NCBI RefSeq assembly: GCF_000687475.1
Contig: NC_057320.1
Span: 310,001 to 374,000 of the forward strand
Length of the DNA: 64,000 nt
Reading direction: 5' to 3'
DNA from: Ustilaginoidea virens
Lineage: Eukaryota; Ascomycota; Sordariomycetes; Hypocreales; Clavicipitaceae
This document shows positions 56,893 through 64,000 of this stretch, one piece after another. The notes beneath the pieces were generated by a model. It was given only the letters and a program-made list of their open reading frames with translations, was not told the DNA's origin and did no database searches. Position 1 is the stretch's first letter. Every line of letters starts with the position of its first letter. The translations under genes were made by a program, and so were the position numbers.

Positions 56893-57998
56893 CCTTTTGG
56901 GATTTCTTGCCCTTGCGTGGGCAGAGCAGAATCGAGAGGGGAGGTAGTAGAGGAAACGGTCGAAGAGTTGGCCTGAGCCAGGAATTGACGTTGACGTTGA
57001 CGTTGGCGTTGGCGTTGGCGTTGTTGAGGCGAGGAAGCAAAAGGTTGGGCAAGCTGCTCGTCCCAGGTTCCAAGTCTCTGCCGAGTCAATCCCAGCAGAC
57101 GCGGCAGCGGCAGCGACAGCGGCAGCGGCAACGGCAACGGCAGCGGCAACGGCAACGGCAACCCCACGAAGCGGTCAGCTGGAAAAACTTTTCCCCAATA
57201 TCTCGCTCTGGTCAGCATGTCCCGTGCGACCAGAGACACGAGCACTGGAAAGCCGGGTGCATTTCGTCCGACGTGTTGGAGCCTCGCCTCGCCGCGGTGG
57301 GACGAGGGACCTTTGAAGCGGGCGGGGTGGGTGCAGGCGGGGGTGCCGCAGGTGCTGGCGGGGTGCTGGGGTCCAATGAGGCAGCTGGAAGCCGGCAAAG
57401 CGGGGCGGACGGGCAGCTGACAAGCCGAGTTCCGGCCCGTCGACTTTCCGCCTTTTCCCTGCCCATCACGGTGACGGTGATGGTGATGGTGACGATGGAC
57501 GGTTGGTGCTGGCGGCTTCGGCTAGAGACGCTTCACAGGCGCGCTGGCCTGGAAAAATGCCGACTTCGGGTAATGAGCAGTGCCCATCGAAAAGAGTGCT
57601 TGCGGTTGAATACGTAAATACCTGCCCCGGACTGCACCGCACCGCACCGCACTGCACGCATGCATGCATGCATGCCAGACAGCCATGACGCAACCCAGAG
57701 TCGATTCTCGCCCGCGGCAACCCATGCCCGACTCGCCAGCACCCAGTGCACAACAAGAAAACGCTTTCGTATACCCCATCCCCGTCGCTGAACGCCCTGT
57801 TTCAAAAAAAAAGGAAGGAAGAGAAGCGGGCCAAGGGAAGCAGAAAGAAAAAAACAGGCCGCAAACCGTGAGCCGCAAGTGTGAGCCCCAAGTGTGAACC
57901 CGCCGGGAAAGACGACATCCCGTCCCCAGACTTGCATCCGGACAACAACAAAATCCCCCCCCCCCCCCCCCCCGATGACAATATCCACGCCGGGGCTC
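56893..57998. promoter_or_regulatory. Upstream region of aminopeptidase with GTTGAC/CAGCGG hexamer repeats
   Basis: Hexamer arrays lie at 56983-57023 (TTGACG/TTGGCG) and 57096-57166 (GCAGCG/GCAACG), 90-275 bp upstream of the ATG on the minus strand. Other tracts: GGTGAT/GGTGAC near 57468-57495, (GCAC)/(CATG) runs at 57638-57674 and C15 at 57957-57972. No gene supported. Confidence 0.6.
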
Positions 57999-60900
57999 TC
58001 ATTCCTGCTCCACCTTGGCGCTCACGGCGTCCCACCACACCCCGTGCGCGCTCCGGTCCACGCTCCCCACCTTGTCCAGCAGGTCGGCTATCCCCCTGAC
58101 GCGGTCCACAAACTCCGACAGCCCCAGGCTCGCCAGCCTCTCGCCCGCCGCGTTGGCCGCCCTGACCTTGTCGCTCGCCGACCCCGGCGCCAGCCTCGCC
58201 AGGATGTTGCCCCTCAGCCTGGCCAGCAGCAGCCTCAGCACCGGCTCGCGCGGCTCCGCGCCCTGCCGCCCCATCTCCCGGCCCGCCTTGAGCACCTTGG
58301 CCACCAGCGCGCGCAGGTGGCCCCGCGTCGCCGCCGGCATCGAGCGCCCCGCCTCCAGGGCCGCCATGGTGCCCTGCAGGGTGGCCTCGGCCGAGGCGTG
58401 GTCGGCCTCGAGCACGGCCATGATGCGGTTGGCCTCGGTCTTCCACGGCGACCGCACGTCCCGCTTGAGCAGGTTCTTGCACTGCAGGAGCACGGCGCCC
58501 GCGGTGACGATGCGCTGCACCGTCGCCGACACGTCGGCCACGCGCTGGCCGTCGAGCCGCAGCATCTCGGGGATGTGCTCCGCCCGCACCGGCGTCGGCT
58601 GCGTGAAGACGTCGACGAGCATCTGGGCGTAGAAGCGCGCCGCCGTGGGCTGCGGCGACGCGTGTGTCGGCCTGCCGTGGCCGACGCCCTCCGGGTCGCG
58701 CTTCTGCGCCTCGGCCGTGACCTTGGCCCGGGCGGAGCGCCAGGCGGCCTCGGCGGCGGCCAGGCCCATCCCCCCTCGCGCAACGTCCGCGTCGAACCGC
58801 TTGGCTTCGTACTGCGCCGCCGACTCGATCAGCCGCGGCGCCGCCGTCTTCAGCAGGTAGTTGATGTAGTCGCACATCATGACGTCGATGAAGCCGTTGA
58901 GCGCCTCGACGCGGTCAATCAGGTCCTGGCCCCCGAGCTTGTTCTGCACCAGGTCCCTGACCTCGTCGTCCCGGAACGGCGCGCAGAGCTTCGGCAGCAG
59001 CGAGCCCATGGCCGAGAAGAACTTTTCGTACGAGAAGCTGCCCACCCGGAACTGCTTCTCGGCCATCTCCGGGTCCAGCATCTCGCCAATCAGGTTGTGC
59101 ATGGAGTTGCCGGGCTTGAGCAGCCGCCGCAGCTTGTCCCGGATGTACCCGACCATGAGCATAAAGTAGCCAAAGTTGGCCGCCGTGTCGCTCCTGGCCA
59201 CGGCGGCCCGCATCTTTGCGTACACCGGTCGCGCCAGGGCGGCCTTGTGCTCGACATACTCGGGCGCCGGGATCTGGTACTCCCTATTGATGGCCAGCTC
59301 GTGCACCACCACCCGGTTGTCGGGCAGCAAGCCGTTCAGCACCCCCGCCTTGGGCGTCGCCGCATCATCCGGCCGCTTCCTGTCGCCTCCGCCCGGCGGC
59401 GTCGCCGGCGGAGTCATCATGAGCGTGTGGGACTCGGCCGACACGAGGCTGGTGGCCGTGGCGGCAGCGTCGTCGTCGCCGTCGCCGCCGCCGCACGCAG
59501 AACTTTCGGCCACCACCCGCGGCTTCGTGTCCCCGGATTTCTTCTTGGACCGGCGAGACCGTCTCGCCTCGCTGACTGCCTTGAAGATGAGTCTTTTCCC
59601 CCTCTCGGCGCCGGCCAGCTTCTTGATTCGCACCACCAGCATGAGCTGGCTGTCTTGGATGCTCTGGCGGTACAGGGCAGCCGCGGCATCGTCTGTCGCG
59701 TCCTTGACCGTGTGGAAAATGGCGTCGAGCTCCACAAACTGCATCAGCATCACCTCGATCAGGGCGTCCGAGTCCCTCGACTTCCAGGCGATGAAGGCGT
59801 TGTAAAAGACGGCGTACGATTCGGGCAGCGCGTCCCTCAGCGCGGGGGGGCAGGTGTACCGGTTCGACGCCGTCAGCCGCGCCAGTATGTTCTCGAAGCA
59901 GACGAGCAGGTCCTTTGCTTTGCCGACCAGGTCCCGGAGCTGCGGGTTTGCCAGATCCGCGATGGGCAATCGATGGGCCCCCAGAGCGTCGCCCGCCCCG
60001 GCCTCTGCCTCGTCCCTCTCGTCATGCTTGTTGCTCAGCACCTGGTTGGGGTGGCCGAGGATGAGGAAAGCGCTCAGGAACGTGCGGACGGCAGCCATCT
60101 CCGCCACCGACGCAGGGTCGCCTTCTCGCAAGCCGCAGATCCTCAGGAGCCTCGCCGTGACGACGAGGACATCCTCTTGCGCCAGCAGTTGCACGACCGT
60201 GTCAAACAATGTGTCTCTGATGCCGTCCACAGACAGACCCAGGGCGTTGAACGTGAGCGTAACCAACCTCCGAGTGCGTCCGCGCCACCAGCCTTGGATG
60301 CGTGCGGCAGCAGCGTCCTCGGTCAAGCTGGGTTTCGTGGCCTCCTCCTCCTCCTGCTCCTGCTCCTCCTCCCCCCCCCCTTCCTTGGTCTGCGACGGCG
60401 CGTCGTCGCCCGTCCTCCTGGCTGCTGCGACGCTCTGGCCGCGAGAGCGTTTCGTCGCGTTTTTACTGAGCAGCTCCTCCCTCCTCCTCTCCGCCTCGGC
60501 CATGCGCTCCTCGATCTGGGCACGCATCTTGGCGATTTCCTGCTCTCTTCTCTCCTTGGTGAGCTCGGCCACCAGTTTTGCCTTTCGAACCTCCTCGGCG
60601 CAAGTCGCCACAATCTCGGCGAGGTTGCGCTCCCTGGCTTGCTGCGCGGCCAGGGCGCGCTCTTCCGACGCCGTCGGGCCACGCGGCGCCGCCTTGGCCA
60701 GGGCAGCGCGGAGCCGCACTTTTTCGGCGTGAGCCGCCCTGTCGGCAAGGCGAGCGCGGCGGTCCTCCAGGAAGGACGCCCGTCGAAGATGCTGCGCGAC
60801 GTACTTGCTCTGGCCGTTGTCGGCGGCATTGCGCGCACTGGCGTGCTGGACGGAAGAGCAGCGCGAATGCGCCGAGGAGAAGGAATTGCGCCGCGACGAA

Positions 60901-61127
60901 GCAGCAGAGCTCTGACGACGGGCCTGCGACGGTCGGTAGAAGCGAGCAGCGACCCGCGGAGGCGGCGCGTATATCCTGTGATGCTGCTCGTTCAGCACGT
61001 CGTCATCGGGCGGTGGCAGAGCGAGATCAAGATCCATGTTGGTCGCATCGTCCGAGGAAACAGAGGCGTCCGATTCTTGGATGGTGCGGGTCGGGTCTGT
61101 AAGATGGGGAGATGGAGGACGCATCAT
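57999..61127 (-). CDS. Tcp11-domain protein (Sok1-like)
   Basis: 1,042 residues, intronless, from ATG 61127 (MMRPPSPH); the frame is open further 5' but has no earlier ATG. Residues 1-110 are disordered and Ser-rich with an acidic patch. Residues 110-250 are a charged, helical Ala/Arg/Glu-rich stretch (RRARLADRAAHAEKVRLR ... MRAQIEERMAEAERRREE). An IQ-like motif follows (AAARIQGWWRGRTRR, about 275). The rest matches the T-complex-11 domain: LFDTVVQLLAQED, FENILARLT, IPAPEYVEHKAALARPVYAK, HNLIGEMLDPEM, FIDVMMCDYINYLL, PEMLRLDGQRVADV. In yeast, Sok1 is a high-copy suppressor of PKA loss, so a role near cAMP signalling is a family inference only. Low-complexity inserts (GGGEEEQEQEEEEA) are fungal-typical. 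Confidence 0.9.
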   Translation of the reverse strand: MMRPPSPHLTDPTRTIQESDASVSSDDATNMDLDLALPPPDDDVLNEQHHRIYAPPPRVAARFYRPSQARRQSSAASSRRNSFSSAHSRCSSVQHASARNAADNGQSKYVAQHLRRASFLEDRRARLADRAAHAEKVRLRAALAKAAPRGPTASEERALAAQQARERNLAEIVATCAEEVRKAKLVAELTKERREQEIAKMRAQIEERMAEAERRREELLSKNATKRSRGQSVAAARRTGDDAPSQTKEGGGEEEQEQEEEEATKPSLTEDAAAARIQGWWRGRTRRLVTLTFNALGLSVDGIRDTLFDTVVQLLAQEDVLVVTARLLRICGLREGDPASVAEMAAVRTFLSAFLILGHPNQVLSNKHDERDEAEAGAGDALGAHRLPIADLANPQLRDLVGKAKDLLVCFENILARLTASNRYTCPPALRDALPESYAVFYNAFIAWKSRDSDALIEVMLMQFVELDAIFHTVKDATDDAAAALYRQSIQDSQLMLVVRIKKLAGAERGKRLIFKAVSEARRSRRSKKKSGDTKPRVVAESSACGGGDGDDDAAATATSLVSAESHTLMMTPPATPPGGGDRKRPDDAATPKAGVLNGLLPDNRVVVHELAINREYQIPAPEYVEHKAALARPVYAKMRAAVARSDTAANFGYFMLMVGYIRDKLRRLLKPGNSMHNLIGEMLDPEMAEKQFRVGSFSYEKFFSAMGSLLPKLCAPFRDDEVRDLVQNKLGGQDLIDRVEALNGFIDVMMCDYINYLLKTAAPRLIESAAQYEAKRFDADVARGGMGLAAAEAAWRSARAKVTAEAQKRDPEGVGHGRPTHASPQPTAARFYAQMLVDVFTQPTPVRAEHIPEMLRLDGQRVADVSATVQRIVTAGAVLLQCKNLLKRDVRSPWKTEANRIMAVLEADHASAEATLQGTMAALEAGRSMPAATRGHLRALVAKVLKAGREMGRQGAEPREPVLRLLLARLRGNILARLAPGSASDKVRAANAAGERLASLGLSEFVDRVRGIADLLDKVGSVDRSAHGVWWDAVSAKVEQE

Positions 61128-63354
61128 GACTCTCTCCGTCTCTCTCGCATGCACAGTGCTGTGCAGTGCGGAAGACAGCGGGCGGAGGTCGGGCTTGGGG
61201 AGAAGTAAATCAGTCGAGCGGGCATTCGCAACCAGGGGAGATGAGACAGGTTGCGGGCGACGGCCGTCAGCGTAGCGTGAAGGCGGCGACGACGAGTCAG
61301 AAGCGGCGGGCGGGTAGGCGACGACGCACGGAGCAACAAAGGGGAGAAATTTTTGATCAACGATCAACAGGGTTACCGCTGGTAGACCTGTAACCAGGAG
61401 AAAGATGCACGACTTTCAATAGGGCATCAAATATGGGTATCGTAGTCTCGTGGTGGCTTCGTGGCTTCTGTGTAGGTTTGAGAAACAAGCGGGCTGCGGC
61501 GGCGGCTGCGGCTGCGGCGGCGAATGCTTCGTCTGATGGCGGCCAAAAAAAAAAAAAAAAAAATTCCGAATCAACCAAAAAAATCTTCCTACCTGGCATG
61601 CGAAAGGCGATCCATCAGCTCGCACACTGACGCCCAATTCTGTTCCAGAGTAGTGCTGCCGAGTAGAAATGATGCAGCAACAGCTGTTGACGGAACGAAA
61701 AGGAAGCAACAAACACCACCCAGACTTGGAGAACGGCAACTGGCCCACCACCCCCCCCTCTTTAGCATGCGAACGCAAATGGGCACGGTTTCGGCGCCGC
61801 TCGCGGAAAACTTAACACGAAGTCAAAAATACGCACGGCGGCGAGGCGAGTCTCATTCGTCGGGGCGCGCAGGGGGGGGGGGCCAACGGGAATCGGCGGC
61901 GACCAGATTGACGGTTGCGGCGGGTGGCGGGATTTGGGGGGGGGGGCGACTTTGGACTTGGACGCACCCAGTTGACCAGACAAGACAAGTCTGTGCTGGT
62001 TTCGGTGCGCGCCTGTTGATTCGTGATTCGATCGGGTCAGCCGCTGCAGCGGAGGGGAAGGGGGGGTTTTCGCCGCGTAAAAGTAAGGATTCTGTGGGAT
62101 GGGTCGGTCAAGACTCGACGACTGGATGGTCGGATGGGCCAGAGGGGGGGCTGACAGACATGGAGGAAGCTGCGAGGAAGCTGCGAGGCGTGATTGGTGG
62201 GCAGCGAGGGGGGCAGGGAGGGGGGCTGCTCCAGCCGGCCGTCATCTGATGACCAAGTCGATGCCGAAACCACTACTCCGTACTCCGTACCCAAGTGTCA
62301 GCATATGAACTCGACTATCGAGTACGGAGTGTCGAGTTACTTTCCAAGCTTGCCATGCTTTCCATTGCAGACGTACCGACAACCCCCGTGGATCCCTTTT
62401 CTTGCCAAATCGCATCGCACCCGTCCTCCGTACTCGACAGTGTCAACACTGCGTTCTGCCGACGTCAGTCTGCCCGTCCTCCAGAACGTCTCTAGAAGCT
62501 TCCGGTTTCGCAAAAGCGGGGCACCTTCCACCTTCCACATGGCACCATCCCAATAAGTCACACTGGCACTGGCCCTGGCACTGGCCCTGGCTGACTGCCC
62601 AACGCCAGTCTGGTGGGGTCTGGTCAATACATACGTACTCCGTACTCCGTCACCTGATACATACCTACTCATCAGCACGTCCCCTGGTCGGTTTTGATTC
62701 CTTGCTAGTTTGTTTCCCTGATCCGCACCATCATCAACGCATCAACACAACTTTTGCCGTCAACGGTAGCAGCATGTCGAAAATCATATTCTCAAGTCTA
62801 CGAAGAATCCCCAACTTCCCACAGCGCGGTGGCAGAGCCACTCGGCATAATTTGCCCCTGGCTACAGAATCCGAGCCGATTTAGTCATCCCCCGTCCCGT
62901 CATTAAACCATCCGGTCTATTTTTGCTGGCCACGCTTCAGAATGAATACAACCCAAAGCCCAAACCGAATCTTCTCATCCCCCCCCCCTCCCATCCAAGG
63001 CACCCCAAACGCCGTTCCCATAGCCTCGGCTGTATTTACGCCGGGATGCGTGTGCTCCAAATGTTACTTCATCCTATCCACAATGCCCTCCCATGGAAAA
63101 AAAAAAGGCCGTGTGTGACCTGCCGGGGGAACCAAAACGCACACAAGACGACAGAGCACTCCAATAAGGACAAGGCAGAATTTTCGTTTTTGCGTGGTGA
63201 ATCACCCGTCACCACTTGCCCGTGGCGGCGGCAGCCGTTGCCATCTCTCCCTGCATCTGCTGCACCTGCTGCACCTGGTGGGTGCTCTCGATTCCGGTTG
63301 TTCGATTGCCTTGCAATGCCCGACCGAGAGAGAGAGCCCATATCCCCGTTGCAA
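61128..63354. other. 2.2-kb intergenic region
   Basis: No supported gene. Contains A18 at 61545-61562, many short G-runs (61870-62225), and TACTCCGTA-type motifs at 62275-62290, 62320-62330 and 62635-62650. CACTGGC/CCTGGCA repeats lie at 62563-62592. It holds the promoter of the Tcp11-like gene and the 3' region of the phosphatase gene. Confidence 0.5.
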
Positions 63355-64000
63355 CTAGTGCCGCACTTGTTTCAGGCTGCCGCTCCGCGCTCGCGCAGCA
63401 ACGGTGTTGGATGCCTTGTCCTGCACCCTGCTCAGCCATTCCAACACTGTCTCGTAACAGAGCACGTATTGGCGAAGTGTTTGCACCATGCTCAGTCGCT
63501 GCTCTCTGAATTCCTGCACCGTCTTTTGTATCAGGTCAACGTCACCGCTGTGTAGCCAGCTGGTGTCAATCTCCGACGACTCCCACGTCTGAAAATTATG
63601 TCCACCCTGACCCCTATCGAAAAAGCCTGGAGACGCATGACCCCGGTGCGTCGTAGGGGAAACGGGCTCGTCCATCATCGATACATCCCCGTCCTTGTCT
63701 CGACATCTTGACGAGGCTACATTGGCCCGTCGTTGACGCTTCAGCATGTCGATGACGCTGTCGACTGTGCAAAAGGCCCCCGTCCTTCCGCAACCAGCGG
63801 AGCAGTGCACAAGCATCGGCCGCGAGTTGCCATCTTGTTCTGGCTCGTCGTACCAGGTAGCCGGAACGACCGAGTCCGTCATCGGCGCCTTGCAGCCAAC
63901 AATGGCCGACGTCTCAACCGGCATCGCAGCCCGCTGCATCACGTTGGCCAACTCCACCAGGGCTAGCAGGTGACCAGGCTGAGCGGGGGTTCCAAAGTCT
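63355..64000 (-). CDS. Protein tyrosine phosphatase, C-terminal part (runs off right edge)
   Basis: Frame open to the last base, so the 5' part lies beyond the window; stop at 63355. Visible order: DFGTPAQPGHLLALVELANV (the end of the WPDFGTP motif), RPMLVHCSAGCGRTGAF (the HCx5R P-loop with catalytic Cys and Arg), VDSVIDMLKRQR, an inserted polar segment of about 50 residues (SSRCRDKDGDVSMMDEP...), then IQKTVQEFREQRLSMVQTLRQYVLCYETVLEWL, the family's Q-loop (QRxxMVQT). This is a classical phosphotyrosine-specific phosphatase of the Ptp1/Pyp1 type that removes phosphate from tyrosine, typically on MAP kinases in fungi. Catalytic residues in view are intact. Confidence 0.92.
   Translation of the reverse strand, partial: DFGTPAQPGHLLALVELANVMQRAAMPVETSAIVGCKAPMTDSVVPATWYDEPEQDGNSRPMLVHCSAGCGRTGAFCTVDSVIDMLKRQRRANVASSRCRDKDGDVSMMDEPVSPTTHRGHASPGFFDRGQGGHNFQTWESSEIDTSWLHSGDVDLIQKTVQEFREQRLSMVQTLRQYVLCYETVLEWLSRVQDKASNTVAARARSGSLKQVRH

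Noticed and set aside
54589..56976. 795-codon plus-strand frame opposite the aminopeptidase
   Set aside because: Shadow frame rich in Gly/Val/Ala/Glu. The minus strand has the M1 motifs and consistent introns.
57894..61208. 1,104-codon plus-strand frame opposite the Tcp11-like gene
   Set aside because: Arg/His/Leu/Pro-rich shadow; the Tcp11 domain reads on the minus strand.
57999..61367. Start of the Tcp11-like protein at 61367
   Set aside because: That codon is TTG. The first in-frame ATG is 61127.

Overview
The window looks like nuclear DNA of a filamentous ascomycete (Pezizomycotina, probably a sordariomycete; I cannot name the species). The evidence is short spliceosomal introns (77-176 bp), GC-rich genes with fungal-specific families, and a large AT-rich block whose copies are full of C-to-T/G-to-A changes with TAG/TAA stops at former Gln/Trp codons, the signature of repeat-induced point mutation (RIP).

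Layout. (1) 1-1010: 5' part of a conserved acidic fungal protein, minus strand, running off the left edge. (2) 2580-33552: one nested stack of LTR retrotransposons, 30,973 bp, bounded by two 141-bp LTRs and a 5-bp target duplication (GTACT). The outer element, Gypsy-A, is a heavily RIPed minus-strand Ty3/gypsy copy. Into it went a 242-bp solo LTR (7661-7902, TSD CTTAG), a second Ty3/gypsy (Gypsy-B, 25224-32568, TSD GGGCG) and a Ty1/copia (Copia-1, 8884-23805, TSD TTTAT). Copia-1's right LTR was hit by Copia-2 (15535-23121, TSD ATACT), whose pol was hit by another solo LTR (20359-20636, TSD AAGAA/AAGAT). That is four levels of nesting, all worked out from TSDs and matching LTR lengths. Copia-1 keeps a nearly intact Gag-Pol frame with one TGA. 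Gypsy-B carries a long antisense reading frame between pol and its 3' LTR.

(3) 33553-44000: a gene-poor flank with a two-exon secreted protein (34294-34840), a member of a coiled-coil plus kinase-like family with a duplicated N-terminal segment (37225-39468), and a frameshifted 3'-5' exonuclease-domain gene (40159-40885). (4) 45283-64000: GC-rich gene-bearing DNA: a seven-helix rhodopsin-like membrane protein, two tandem paralogous 8-cysteine small secreted proteins, a secreted carboxylesterase/lipase, an M1 aminopeptidase (3 exons), a Tcp11/Sok1-like protein, and the C-terminal part of a protein tyrosine phosphatase that runs off the right edge.

The host genes form no obvious biosynthetic cluster. 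What links them is position: a large heterochromatin-like retroelement nest next to a flank holding secreted proteins, an expanded fungal-specific family and a decaying gene, then ordinary housekeeping genes. Coordinates of the element ends, TSDs and splice sites were read directly from the bases; protein-family names are from recognition of motifs without any database search.
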